64,000 nt of DNA from Thioclava marina (GTDB lineage: Bacteria; Pseudomonadota; Alphaproteobacteria; Rhodobacterales; Rhodobacteraceae). Below the pieces are notes generated by a model. It made no database searches, was not told where the DNA came from, and saw only the letters and a program-made list of their open reading frames with translations. The stretch lies in the NCBI RefSeq assembly GCF_002020135.1, contig NZ_MPZS01000002.1, positions 186,001-250,000 of the forward strand, read 5' to 3'. A program made the translations under genes and the position numbers. Positions 23,639 through 32,092 of the stretch are shown here, piece by piece. Positions within the stretch are counted from its first letter, which is position 1. Every line of letters begins with the position of its first letter.

Positions 23639-23655
23639 CCTACCAATTTGGTAGG
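23639..23655. promoter_or_regulatory. Palindromic operator of the DUF4258/HTH pair
   Basis: CCTACCAA and TTGGTAGG are perfect inverted repeats around one central T, adjoining the DUF4258 start codon. This is the expected place for autoregulation by the HTH partner. Confidence 0.6.
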
Positions 23656-23842
23656 TTGAGCAGGTAAAGGCAAGATGAACGCAACGGAAAATAGTCTTTT
23701 TTCGTTCCTCGATCAGAGGAACTGCGCGCAAAGCGCCACATCTTGCGACCGTCGCAAGATAGGACACAAGCGCTCTGGCAAAGCCGATTCTCGATGCCTG
23801 CGAAAACGAAGTCGACGACACACCAGCAAGCAAAAATCGAAT

Positions 23843-23863
23843 GGCGGGCATTTTGGCGGGTAT
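23843..23863 (+). repeat. Integrase arm-type repeats, right end
   Basis: GGCGGGCAT (23843-23851) and GGCGGGTAT (23855-23863) are direct repeats 12 bases apart, in the same orientation and spacing as the pair at 11837-11857 inside the left end. They lie about 45 bases inside the right att core. Confidence 0.55.
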
Positions 23864-23905
23864 GATGTAAAAGAAGTGGTTTTTCTCAATAAAAACAACA
23901 ACTAT

Positions 23906-23919
23906 TGGCGGAGGAGGTG
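23906..23919. repeat. Right attachment site core
   Basis: TGGCGGAGGAGGTG forms the 3' end of the tRNA-Ser acceptor stem including its CCA (read on the minus strand) and is identical to 11701-11714. The crossover leaves the tRNA intact. Confidence 0.85.
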
Positions 23920-23995
23920 GGATTCGAACCCACGGTAGGCTTTCACCTACGTCGGTTTTCAAGACCGGTGCATTAAACCACTCTGCCACTCCTCC
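23906..23995 (-). tRNA. tRNA-Ser (anticodon UGA)
   Basis: Read leftward it begins GGAGGAGTGGCAGAGTGG and ends with the T-loop GGTTCGAATCC, an acceptor stem matching the 5' GGAGGAG, discriminator G and an encoded CCA (23906-23908). The anticodon loop CUUGAAA gives UGA. The variable arm GTAGGTGAAAGCCTAC is the long form expected for Ser. Its 3' end is the attachment site of the island at 11701-23919. Confidence 0.95.
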
Positions 23996-24201
23996 GACGC
24001 GCCCCGATTAGACCGCTTCACGCGATTCTGAAAGTGTTTCGCGCCGATTTCCGCGCGTGGGGCTCGGGCCTGCTTTTCATGGGCTGTGCAAATCGCTAGG
24101 ATCGCGCGAGTTTGCGCGCAAGCAGGCGCATGAGAGACCCGCGGAGGCGGGTCAGGCGGGCATCAAGAGGCGGGACAACCGCGCGAAGAGGGGGCACGGA
24201 A

Positions 24202-25218
24202 ATGACGGGGCAGGATGGGAAGACGGGCAAGCGCATCGCCGGGCTCGCGCTGATGCTGGGGGCGGGCTTCGCACTCGCCGGCTGTCAGGAAAGCGGCGGC
24301 GGTCTCGGGTTCCTCAAGGCAAAACCGGATGGTGAGGCAGCGACGTCCGCTGGCGAGGTCGCCCCTCAGACCGAACAGAAGATGGTCGAACGCGACATCG
24401 AGGCTCCGCAGGTCTTCTCGACCGACGAGAAGGGCCTGTGGGACGGGCGCCCCTCGCTCGGCGGCGTCTGGGTCGCGCATCCCACTGTGAAGGACCCCGA
24501 GCGGGTCATCATCCGCAACACCGCCAATGGCAAGTTCGTCATCGGCGCGCTCTTCAAGCGTGAGACCGATAATCCGGGGCCGAAGCTGCAGGTGAGCTCG
24601 GACGCAGCCGATGCGCTTGGCATGCTCGCAGGCGCGCCGACCGAGCTTTCGGTCGTGGCGCTGCGTCGCGAGACGGTCCCGGTCGAACAGCCCAAGCCGC
24701 TCGTCGACAAGCCGGTGATCGCCAAGCCCGAGACGGTCGAGCAGAAATCGCTCGACGAGGTGAAAGCGGCCGCCTCGGCAGGCATCGCCAAGGCAGAGGC
24801 CGACAAGACGGGCAAAGCGACCGAGAAAGCCGCCAAGGCCACCGCTGCGGCGGACCTCGCGAAACCGGCTGCACCGGTCAAGGCGCCCACGCCTGCCAAG
24901 CCCGCGATCGGTGCCGCGCCCAGCCCGGCGCCCGCCCCCGCGCCACCGGTCGCCAGCGCCCAACCTGCCAAGCCGAAGCCCCCTGCGGGCAACATGTATA
25001 TCCAGATCGGGATCTTCTCGGTCGAGGCCAATGCAAAGCGGGCCGTGGACCAGATGTCCAAGGCCGGTGTGATCGCCCAGATCACCAAGGAAACGAGCCA
25101 CGACAAGACCTTCTGGCGCGTGATCGCGGGACCGGCACCCACGAAAGCCGACCTCAAGTCGCTTGAGACAACAATTCACGGGCTCGGCTATCCCGACGCC
25201 TATCCCGTTTCGAAATAG
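24202..25218 (+). CDS. SPOR domain lipoprotein
   Basis: 338 aa. The signal ends in a lipobox (LALMLGAGFALAGC), so the protein is a lipid-anchored envelope lipoprotein. A septal RlpA/DPBB-like region follows (LGGVWVAHPTVKDPERVIIRN ... VIGALFKRE), a long Pro/Ala/Lys-rich linker, and a C-terminal SPOR domain (NMYIQIGIFSVEANAKRAVDQM ... WRVIAGPAPTKADL) that binds denuded septal peptidoglycan. It begins an operon-like order with the D,D-carboxypeptidase 16 bases downstream, a conserved pairing in Rhodobacterales. I chose the ATG at 24202 over a basic upstream extension. Confidence 0.9.
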   Translation: MTGQDGKTGKRIAGLALMLGAGFALAGCQESGGGLGFLKAKPDGEAATSAGEVAPQTEQKMVERDIEAPQVFSTDEKGLWDGRPSLGGVWVAHPTVKDPERVIIRNTANGKFVIGALFKRETDNPGPKLQVSSDAADALGMLAGAPTELSVVALRRETVPVEQPKPLVDKPVIAKPETVEQKSLDEVKAAASAGIAKAEADKTGKATEKAAKATAAADLAKPAAPVKAPTPAKPAIGAAPSPAPAPAPPVASAQPAKPKPPAGNMYIQIGIFSVEANAKRAVDQMSKAGVIAQITKETSHDKTFWRVIAGPAPTKADLKSLETTIHGLGYPDAYPVSK

Positions 25219-25234
25219 GACCGGTGCGAAAGAC

Positions 25235-26410
25235 ATGACCTTCTTCCGACTGATCGCCGCAACGCTCATCGCGAGCCTGACCGCGCTGCCCGCCCTCGCC
25301 TTCGACACCAAGGCACGGGCCGCCTGGGTCTACGACCTGACGACCCAGACGGTGCTTCTGGCCAAGAACGCGGATATTCCGATCCCACCCGCCTCGATGT
25401 CGAAGCTGATGACGCTCAACATGCTCTTCGAGGCGCTCGAGGATGGGCGCGTGACGATGGACACGACCTTCCCGGTCTCCGCCCATGCGCAGTCGATGGG
25501 TGGTTCGACGATGTTTCTCAACACCACCGACCGTCCGGCGGTGCGCGACCTGATCCAGGGCATCATCATCAATTCGGGCAACGATGCCTGCGTGACGGTG
25601 GCCGAAGGGCTCGCGGGGTCCGAATCCGCCTTCGCGGAACTGATGACCGAGCGTGCGCATCAGCTCGGGATGAATGACTCGATGTTTGCCAATGCGAGCG
25701 GCTGGCCCGATCCCGGTCAGCGCATGTCGGTGCATGATCTGGGCGTCATCGCGAGCCGGATCATCACCCATTTCCCGCAATACTATCACTTCTTCAGCGA
25801 GACCCATTTCAATTACAAGGATCGTGCCCCGGCCAATGCCGAGAACCGCAATCCGCTGCTCGAGATCAAGGCCGCCGACTGGAAAGCGGACGGGATGAAG
25901 ACCGGCCACACAGAGGAAGCCGGATATGGCCTCGTCGGATCCGCCGTGATGGGTGATCGGCGCATCGTCTTCGTGCTCGCGGGGATGCCGTCCGAGCAGG
26001 CGCGCCGTCAGGAAGGTGAGGCCGTCGCGAACTGGGCGTTTCGGCAATTCGTGATGAAGGATGTGGCGAAGGCGGGCACGAAGCTCGCCGAGGCGCCGGT
26101 TTGGCTTGGCAACAAGGCCGCCGTGGGCCTTGCGCCGGAGAAGGATCTCTCGCTCCTGATACCCGCAGGCGCCAAGGACAAGGTGACGGCAGAGGCGGTT
26201 TTCGACGCCCCGATCGCAGCCCCCGTCAAGCAAGGCCAGCAGATCGGCAAGCTCGTGATCACCGTGCCCGGGCTCGACGCGCCGACCGAGGTGCCGCTGA
26301 TCGCCACCGAAGACGTGAAAAAAGGCGGCTTCGTGGTGCGCGTGAAAGCGGCGCTGGCGCGGCTCTCGGGCAAGGCCTTCGACGCGGCGATGGAACGCGT
26401 CAACAGCTAA
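25235..26410 (+). CDS. dacC: D-alanyl-D-alanine carboxypeptidase (PBP5/6 type)
   Basis: 391 aa periplasmic enzyme that trims pentapeptide stems of peptidoglycan. It has a signal peptide (MTFFRLIAATLIASLTALPALA), the SxxK nucleophile motif SMSK, the SGN motif in INSGNDACV and the KTG motif in MKTGHTEEAGY. A C-terminal beta-rich domain (residues about 285-370) and an amphipathic tail follow, as in PBP5 proteins that attach to the inner membrane. It lies between the SPOR gene and tmk, only 7 bases before the latter. Confidence 0.93.
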   Translation: MTFFRLIAATLIASLTALPALAFDTKARAAWVYDLTTQTVLLAKNADIPIPPASMSKLMTLNMLFEALEDGRVTMDTTFPVSAHAQSMGGSTMFLNTTDRPAVRDLIQGIIINSGNDACVTVAEGLAGSESAFAELMTERAHQLGMNDSMFANASGWPDPGQRMSVHDLGVIASRIITHFPQYYHFFSETHFNYKDRAPANAENRNPLLEIKAADWKADGMKTGHTEEAGYGLVGSAVMGDRRIVFVLAGMPSEQARRQEGEAVANWAFRQFVMKDVAKAGTKLAEAPVWLGNKAAVGLAPEKDLSLLIPAGAKDKVTAEAVFDAPIAAPVKQGQQIGKLVITVPGLDAPTEVPLIATEDVKKGGFVVRVKAALARLSGKAFDAAMERVNS

Positions 26411-26417
26411 GTTCCAC

Positions 26418-27032
26418 ATGTTCATCAGCTTCGAAGGTATCGACGGGTCAGGTAAATCCACGCAGGCGCGGATGCTGGCAGAGGCGTTGCGTAATGAGGG
26501 CCACGAGGTGGTCCTGACCCGCGAGCCGGGCGGCTCTCCGGGCGCCGAGGAAATCCGCAGGCTCGTGCTTGAAGGCGACCCCGACCGCTGGTCGGCGGAG
26601 ACGGAGATCCTGCTGTTCACCGCCGCACGGCGCGACCATCTGGAGCGCGTGATCGAGCCCTCGCTTGCCGCTGGCAAGGTGGTGATCTGCGACCGCTTCG
26701 CGGATTCGACGCGAATGTATCAGGGCCTCTCGCGCGGCGATCTGCGCGCCGTGGTGGATCAGTTGCACACACTGATGATCGGGCGCGAGCCGGACCTGAC
26801 GGTGCTGATCGACATCGACCCTTCAGTCGGCCTTTCGCGCGCCAAGGGTCGGCAAGGCACCGAGGAACGGTTCGAGGATTTCGGCGTCGGTTTGCAGGAA
26901 AAGATGCGCGCAGGGTTCCTGTCGCTCGCCAAGGAATTCGCGAGCCGGTTCCGCGTCATCGATGGAGCGCGGGAGCCGGATGCGATTGCCGCCGACGTGC
27001 TGGGTGTCGTGCAGCTCGAACTGAAAAGTTGA
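26418..27032 (+). CDS. tmk: Thymidylate kinase
   Basis: 204 aa cytoplasmic enzyme that phosphorylates dTMP to dTDP. The P-loop FEGIDGSGKSTQ is near the N-terminus, the DR(F/Y) motif is CDRFADSTRMYQG and the LID region is RAKGRQGTEERFE. The length is normal. It is 7 bases after dacC and about 80 bases before holB, a common alphaproteobacterial order tmk-holB. Confidence 0.96.
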   Translation: MFISFEGIDGSGKSTQARMLAEALRNEGHEVVLTREPGGSPGAEEIRRLVLEGDPDRWSAETEILLFTAARRDHLERVIEPSLAAGKVVICDRFADSTRMYQGLSRGDLRAVVDQLHTLMIGREPDLTVLIDIDPSVGLSRAKGRQGTEERFEDFGVGLQEKMRAGFLSLAKEFASRFRVIDGAREPDAIAADVLGVVQLELKS

Positions 27033-27114
27033 GAGCCGCGCGCCCGTGCCGAATTGCCTTCGAACTACCAAAACCACGCTGGAAACCGCCCGCGCCCGCA
27101 ACTAGAGTGCCGCC

Positions 27115-28239
27115 ATGAGCCTCGCCGACCTTCCCGATCCGACCCTAGCCCCCGGAGCGCGCCATCCGCGCGACACGGCGCGGCTGGTCGGTCAGACGCG
27201 GGCGGAAGAGGATTTTCTCGACGCGTTCAACATGGGGCGACTGCATCACGGCTGGCTGCTGACCGGCCCGCGCGGCGTGGGCAAGGCCACGCTGGCGTGG
27301 CGGATCACGCGCTTTCTGCTGACCCAGCCCGGGGATGACGGACCGGGCCTCTTCGGGGAGCCGGAAAAGCCCGCGAGCCTTGAGCCCGACCCGAACCACC
27401 CTGCCCTCAGCCGGATCCATGCAGGGTCCGAACCGGGTATTTTCGTGCTCAGGCGCGGCCCCAACGCCACTGAATCCGCGCTCTCGCAAGACATCCGCGT
27501 CGATGAAGTGCGCAAGCTGAAATCCTTCCTGCATCTCTCGGCAGCCGAGGGCGGGCGGCGCGTGGTAATCGTCGACGCCGCCGACGAGATGAACGTGCAG
27601 GCGGCCAATGCGCTGTTGAAGCTGCTCGAAGAGCCGCCCGCGCGCGTCACATTTCTGCTGATTGCGCATCAACCCGCGCGGTTGCTGCCGACGATCCGTT
27701 CGCGCTGCCGCGAATTGCGGCTGGGCACGCTGGAGCCCGCGCAGATGGAGGCCGCGATCGCTGCCGCCGAGGATGACGGCGAGCCCCCTGAGATCGACCA
27801 CCTTGCGCTGGCCGCATTGTCGGGCGGTTCGGTGGGGGCCGCGATCCGTCTCATCAATCAGGACGGGCTGGCGACCTATGCCAAGCTGGTGAGCCTGATG
27901 GCCACCCTGCCCCGGCTCGACCGGCTGGGCGCACTGGCGCTGGCTGAAAGCTGCACCGGCAAGGCCAATGAAAACCGCTATGAACTGGTGCTGAACCTGA
28001 TCGACCTCTTCCTGTCGCGCGCCGCCCGCGCGGGCGTGATGGGGCCGCCCCAGCCCGAAGCCGCGCCCGGCGAGGCCGAGCTGCTCGCCCGACTTTCGCC
28101 CGATGAACAGGCAGCGATGAAATGGGCGACGCTCCATGATGCAATGGGAGCGCGCGCCCGCCATGGCCGGGCGGTCAACCTTGACCCTGCCGCGCTCGTG
28201 ATGGATATCGTTCTGGAGATCACAGCCGCGGCGTCCTGA
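27115..28239 (+). CDS. holB: DNA polymerase III delta' subunit
   Basis: 374 aa clamp-loader subunit. An AAA+ core with a degenerate P-loop (GPRGVGKATLAW), the sensor region IVDAADEMNVQAANALLKLLEEPP and the RSRCRELRL stretch are all visible. Alpha-type delta' proteins carry an extended N-terminus, as here (DLPDPTLAPGARHPRDTARLVGQ). It loads the beta clamp with the other DnaX-complex subunits. It is followed closely by tatD. Confidence 0.94.
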   Translation: MSLADLPDPTLAPGARHPRDTARLVGQTRAEEDFLDAFNMGRLHHGWLLTGPRGVGKATLAWRITRFLLTQPGDDGPGLFGEPEKPASLEPDPNHPALSRIHAGSEPGIFVLRRGPNATESALSQDIRVDEVRKLKSFLHLSAAEGGRRVVIVDAADEMNVQAANALLKLLEEPPARVTFLLIAHQPARLLPTIRSRCRELRLGTLEPAQMEAAIAAAEDDGEPPEIDHLALAALSGGSVGAAIRLINQDGLATYAKLVSLMATLPRLDRLGALALAESCTGKANENRYELVLNLIDLFLSRAARAGVMGPPQPEAAPGEAELLARLSPDEQAAMKWATLHDAMGARARHGRAVNLDPAALVMDIVLEITAAAS

Positions 28240-28261
28240 GCCCGCGCGAAAGGAGCCAGAC

Positions 28262-29080
28262 TTGACCCTCCCGCCCGAGATCACAGACAGCCATTGCCAT
28301 CTCGACTTCCCCGATTTCGACGGCGAGCGCGACGCGATCGTGGCCCGCGCGAATGCGGCCGGGGTGACGCGGATGGTGACGATCTGCACGCGGCTGAAAA
28401 ACGAGCCTTCCGTGCGCGCGATCGCCGAAGCGCATCGCGGCGTCTTCTACGCCGCCGGCACCCACCCGATGAGCGTGGTCGAGGAGCCGATGGCGACACT
28501 CGAGCAACTGGTGACGCTGGCCAAGCATCCGAAATTCGTGGGCATCGGCGAGACCGGGCTCGACTATCACTACACGGCCGAAAGCGCCGAGGTGCAGAAG
28601 GTCTCGCTGCGGCTTCATATCGAGGCTGCGCAGGAGACCGGGCTGCCGCTCATCATCCACTCGCGCGATGCCGACGAGGACATGGAGGCGATCCTGACCG
28701 AGGGCATGAAGGCCAAGCCGTACAGCTGCGTCATGCATTGCTATTCCTCGGGCCCGCGTCTGGCGCAGGCCTCGGTGGATCTGGGCTTCTACCTGTCGAT
28801 GTCAGGCATCGCGACCTTCCCGAAATCGCAGGAAGTCCGCGATATCTTCGCCGCCGCCCCGCTTGATCGGATCCTCTTGGAAACCGACAGCCCCTATCTC
28901 GCGCCGCCGCCCCATCGCGGCAAGCGCAACGAGCCCGCCTATACCGCCCACACCGCCGAGGTCGGCGCCGAGGTGTTCGGCCTGCCCCTGGAAGAATTCG
29001 CCGCCGCGACCCAGGCCAATTTCGATCGCCTGTTCTGGAAAGCCGCCGAACATGGCGAACGGGGGAGCCTCGCCGCATGA
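28262..29080 (+). CDS. tatD: TatD-family metal-dependent DNase
   Basis: 272 aa TIM-barrel hydrolase. Metal ligands are in DSHCHLDF (HxH), IGETGLDYHY (Glu), IIHSRDAD (His), MHCYSSG (His) and LLETDSPYLAPPP (Asp). TatD proteins act as 3'-5' exonucleases or deoxyribonucleases in DNA repair. The start is TTG at 28262. The ATGA overlap with the next gene suggests coupled translation. Confidence 0.93.
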   Translation: MTLPPEITDSHCHLDFPDFDGERDAIVARANAAGVTRMVTICTRLKNEPSVRAIAEAHRGVFYAAGTHPMSVVEEPMATLEQLVTLAKHPKFVGIGETGLDYHYTAESAEVQKVSLRLHIEAAQETGLPLIIHSRDADEDMEAILTEGMKAKPYSCVMHCYSSGPRLAQASVDLGFYLSMSGIATFPKSQEVRDIFAAAPLDRILLETDSPYLAPPPHRGKRNEPAYTAHTAEVGAEVFGLPLEEFAAATQANFDRLFWKAAEHGERGSLAA

Positions 29081-29883
29081 ACCGGATGCGTTTCACCATC
29101 CTCGGTTGCGGCTCCTCGGGTGGCGTGCCTCGGATCGGCAATCACTGGGGCGAATGCGATCCGGCCAATCCGAAGAACCGCCGGCTGCGCTGCTCGATGC
29201 TGGTCGAGCGGGTAAGTCCCGCCGGCACCACCCGGGTGCTGATCGACACCACGCCAGACATGCGCCAGCAGCTGCTGAATGCGGGCGTGGGCGAGCTTGA
29301 TGCCGTGGTCTTCACACATAGCCATGCCGACCATGTCCACGGGATCGACGACCTGCGCCAGATCGTCTTCAACATGCGCACCCGCCTGCCCGTCTGGGCC
29401 GATGCCGATACCGAAGCCGCCCTTCTCGATCGCTTCGCCTATGCCTTCGTGCAGCCCGCCGACAGCAATTACAAACCGATCTGCGAGCTGAACGCGATTC
29501 ACCGCGAGCGCGCCTTCGAGATCACCGGCGCGGGCGGGTCGATCCGCTTCCAGCCTTTCGAAGTCGAGCATGGCAATATCGACGCGCTTGGCTTCCGCAT
29601 TGGCGGGCTCGCCTATCTGCCTGACGTCTCCGCGATCCCCGAGACCGCTTGGGCGCATTTGGAGGGGCTCGATTGCTGGGTGCTCGACGCGCTGCGCCGG
29701 ACGCCGCATCCGACCCACGCCCATCTGGCCCGCGCGCTGGAATGGATCGAGCGCGCCAAGCCTGCCAGCGCGATCCTGACCAATATGCATATCGACCTCG
29801 ACCACGATGCCGTGGCCGCCGAGACGCCCGATCACGTGCGCCCGGCCCATGACGGGATGGTGCTGGACTTCGCGCTCGAATGA
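29077..29883 (+). CDS. MBL-fold metallo-hydrolase (PhnP-like)
   Basis: 268 aa. Metal-binding motif THSHADHVHGIDD is clear, along with further His/Asp ligands in the later part (VEHGN; TNMHIDLDHD). Similar to PhnP/beta-lactamase-fold phosphodiesterases; the substrate is unknown. It overlaps tatD and the next gene by 4 bases each, so it sits in a translationally coupled trio. The tatD-MBL pair recurs in Rhodobacterales. Confidence 0.9.
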   Translation: MNRMRFTILGCGSSGGVPRIGNHWGECDPANPKNRRLRCSMLVERVSPAGTTRVLIDTTPDMRQQLLNAGVGELDAVVFTHSHADHVHGIDDLRQIVFNMRTRLPVWADADTEAALLDRFAYAFVQPADSNYKPICELNAIHRERAFEITGAGGSIRFQPFEVEHGNIDALGFRIGGLAYLPDVSAIPETAWAHLEGLDCWVLDALRRTPHPTHAHLARALEWIERAKPASAILTNMHIDLDHDAVAAETPDHVRPAHDGMVLDFALE

Positions 29884-30827
29884 GCGCGCTGATCGACGTC
29901 ATTCTTCCGGTCTTCCTCGTGATCGGTTTCGGCTATGTCGTGGCGTGGCGGGGGCTCTTTTCGGAGAGCGCGGTCGACGGGCTGATGCGGTTTGCGCAGA
30001 ACTTCGCGGTGCCTGTGCTGCTGGCGCGCTCGATCGCCAATCTCGACCTCTCGCAAAGCTATAACTGGCCGATGATGGCGGCGTTCTATGCGGGGGCGCT
30101 GATCTCCTTCGCGATCGGGATCAGCGGCGCGCGCATGATGGGGCGCAATGGCCCCGAAAGTGTCGCGATCGGTTTTGCCTGCCTGTTCTCGAACTCGCTG
30201 CTCCTGGGCGTGCCGATCACCGAGCGTGCCTATGGCGAGGCTGCGCTTTCGGGCAATTTCGCGATCATCTCGGTGCATTCGCCCTTCCTTTACACCATCG
30301 GCATCCTCGCTATGGAAATGGTGCGCTCGTCGGGCACCGGCACGAGCCTTGGGCGCGTTGGCCTCAATGCGCTGGTGGGGGTGCTGCGCACGCCGCTCGT
30401 GATCGGCATCCTCACGGGGTTCGCGATCAAGATCGTGACCAGCCTGACGGGGCTGCCTTTGCCCCATCCGATTCAGGTCTCGATGGACATGATGGCGCGC
30501 GCAGCCCTCCCGGCGGCTTTGTTCGGGCTCGGTGGCGTTCTCTATCGTTACCGCCCCGAGGGCGACGCGAAGGCAATCGCGATGATTACGGGCCTGTCGC
30601 TGCTGCTGCACCCTGCAATCACCTACGGGCTGGCTCATTTCGCCTTCAAGGTGGACAGTTCTGCCTTGCGCTCGGCCACGTTGACTGCGGCAATGGCGCC
30701 AGGGGTGAACGCCTACCTCTTCGCCAATATCTACGGCGTGGCACGACGGGTGGCCGCCTCTGCGGTTCTGATCGCCACGGCGCTCTCGATCCTGACGATC
30801 TGGGCCTGGCTCGCGATCCTTCCCTGA
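29880..30827 (+). CDS. AEC-family transporter (auxin efflux carrier-like)
   Basis: 315 aa with about ten hydrophobic segments spread over the whole length (first: LIDVILPVFLVIGFGYVVAW; last: SAVLIATALSILTIWAWLAIL). The pattern FAQNFAVPVLLARSIANL and the FSNSLLLGVPI loop is characteristic of AEC permeases, which export or exchange organic acids such as malate. Substrate not determinable. It ends the tatD-MBL-AEC coupled set; a leftward terminator for adhC follows. Confidence 0.9.
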   Translation: MSALIDVILPVFLVIGFGYVVAWRGLFSESAVDGLMRFAQNFAVPVLLARSIANLDLSQSYNWPMMAAFYAGALISFAIGISGARMMGRNGPESVAIGFACLFSNSLLLGVPITERAYGEAALSGNFAIISVHSPFLYTIGILAMEMVRSSGTGTSLGRVGLNALVGVLRTPLVIGILTGFAIKIVTSLTGLPLPHPIQVSMDMMARAALPAALFGLGGVLYRYRPEGDAKAIAMITGLSLLLHPAITYGLAHFAFKVDSSALRSATLTAAMAPGVNAYLFANIYGVARRVAASAVLIATALSILTIWAWLAILP

Positions 30828-30842
30828 CCCGGAAATGCGAAA

Positions 30843-30864
30843 CGCCCGGCGGTGAGGCCGGGCG
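30843..30864 (-). terminator. Terminator after adhC
   Basis: An 8-bp stem (CGCCCGGC with GCCGGGCG) with a 6-base loop, followed on the minus strand by TTTCGCATTT. It lies about 25 bases past the leftward adhC stop. Confidence 0.6.
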
Positions 30865-30888
30865 CGCGCAGGAACTTCCTGGGTCGGA

Positions 30889-32019
30889 TCAGTAAATCAC
30901 GACCGAGCGGATCGACTCGCCCGCATGCATCAGATCGAAGGCCTTGTTGATGTCTTCGAGCGGCATGGTGTGAGTGATCATCGAGTCGATCTCGATCTTG
31001 TCGTTCATGTACCACTCGACGAATTTCGGCACATCCGTGCGACCTTTCGCGCCGCCGAACGCGGTACCTTTCCAGGTGCGGCCAGTGACGAGTTGGAACG
31101 GACGGGTCGAGATCTCTGCACCGGACGGGGCCACCCCGATGATGACAGAAACGCCCCAGCCGCGATGCGAGCATTCCAGCGCGTCGCGCATCACCTGCAC
31201 ATTGCCCGTGGCATCGAAGGAGTAATCCACTCCCCCGATCTGGTCGCGCTCGGTCTTGGTGAGGTTGACGATCTGCTGCACCACCGGAACGTCCGATTTC
31301 GAGGGATTCACGAAATGGGTCATGCCGAATTTGCGCGCCATTTCCTCTTTGCCGTCATTCAGATCAACACCGATGATCATGTCCGCGCCTGCCATGCGCA
31401 GCCCCTGAATCACGTTCAGGCCGATCCCGCCGAGGCCGAACACAGCGGCGGTCGATCCGATCTCGACGCCGGCCGTGTTGATTACCGCACCGATCCCGGT
31501 GGTCACGCCGCAGCCGATATAGCAGATCTTGTCGAAAGGCGCGTCGTCACGAACCTTGGCCAGTGCGATCTCGGGCATCACCGTGTGATTGGCGAAGGTC
31601 GAGCACCCCATGTAGTGGTAGATCGGCGTGCCATCGAGCATCTTGAAGCGCGTGGTGCCGTCCGGCATCAGGCCCTGACCTTGGGTGTTGCGGATCGCGG
31701 TGCACAGGTTCGTCTTGCCCGACAGGCAGGACGGGCATTCGCGACATTCGGGCGTATAGAGCGGAATGACGTGATCGCCGGGCTTGAGCGTGGTGACACC
31801 TTCACCCACTTCCAGCACGACGCCCGCGCCCTCATGGCCGAGAATCGTCGGGAAGATGCCTTCGGGATCCGCGCCCGACCGGGTAAACTCGTCAGTGTGG
31901 CAGATGCCCGTGGCCTTGATCTCAACAAGCACCTCGCCCGCTTTCGGGCCTTCGAGCTCCACTTCCATGATTTCGAGCGGCTTTCCCGCCTCCAGGGCGA
32001 CTGCGGCACGGGTTCTCAT
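30889..32019 (-). CDS. adhC: S-(hydroxymethyl)glutathione dehydrogenase / class III alcohol dehydrogenase
   Basis: 376 aa, the family's standard length. The Zn sites are visible: catalytic Cys in [11 protein letters not shown] and structural four Cys in [15 protein letters not shown]. The NAD-binding [12 protein letters not shown] motif and the C-terminal [11 protein letters not shown] are typical. It oxidises the glutathione adduct of formaldehyde to S-formylglutathione, a main C1 detoxification step in methylotrophic and marine Rhodobacterales. A good ribosome-binding site (GGAGG) precedes the ATG. Confidence 0.97.
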   Translation of the reverse strand: MRTRAAVALEAGKPLEIMEVELEGPKAGEVLVEIKATGICHTDEFTRSGADPEGIFPTILGHEGAGVVLEVGEGVTTLKPGDHVIPLYTPECRECPSCLSGKTNLCTAIRNTQGQGLMPDGTTRFKMLDGTPIYHYMGCSTFANHTVMPEIALAKVRDDAPFDKICYIGCGVTTGIGAVINTAGVEIGSTAAVFGLGGIGLNVIQGLRMAGADMIIGVDLNDGKEEMARKFGMTHFVNPSKSDVPVVQQIVNLTKTERDQIGGVDYSFDATGNVQVMRDALECSHRGWGVSVIIGVAPSGAEISTRPFQLVTGRTWKGTAFGGAKGRTDVPKFVEWYMNDKIEIDSMITHTMPLEDINKAFDLMHAGESIRSVVIY

Positions 32020-32092
32020 GGGCGTTTCCTCCTTGTATAGAATTGGCAGGAGACTGCGCTATCGGCGCGGCGTTTGCAATCAAGGGTGCGAC

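Larger units (their letters stand above)
11701..23919. mobile_element. 12.2-kb tRNA-Ser integrative element, satellite-like
   Basis: The element is bounded by a perfect 14-bp direct repeat, TGGCGGAGGAGGTG, at 11701-11714 and 23906-23919. The right copy is the 3' end of tRNA-Ser(UGA) including its encoded CCA, so it is the target core. A P4-type integrase starts 147 bases inside the left end, and both ends carry paired 12-bp-period arm-type motifs. Contents in order: integrase, unknown 273-aa protein, AlpA regulator, winged-helix protein, 33-aa protein, Toprim protein, helicase, 604-aa ejection-like protein, HTH protein, Rap1a-like protein and HTH (leftward), four small genes, secreted Cys-rich peptide, nuclease, HTH/DUF4258 pair. 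No structural capsid or lysis genes were recognised. Confidence 0.85.

Noticed and set aside
25154-26677. A 507-codon frame antisense to the carboxypeptidase and tmk genes
   Set aside because: It runs opposite to two strongly recognised genes; its Arg/His/Gly-rich product is the usual high-GC antisense artefact.
27145-28389. A 414-codon frame antisense to holB
   Set aside because: holB has clear AAA+ motifs on the other strand and the antisense product matches no family.
29880-30638. Antisense frame over the AEC transporter
   Set aside because: The transporter has a full set of membrane segments; the reverse frame is Arg/His-rich noise.
30925-32040. A 371-codon frame antisense to adhC
   Set aside because: adhC is unambiguous; the reverse frame is composition-driven.
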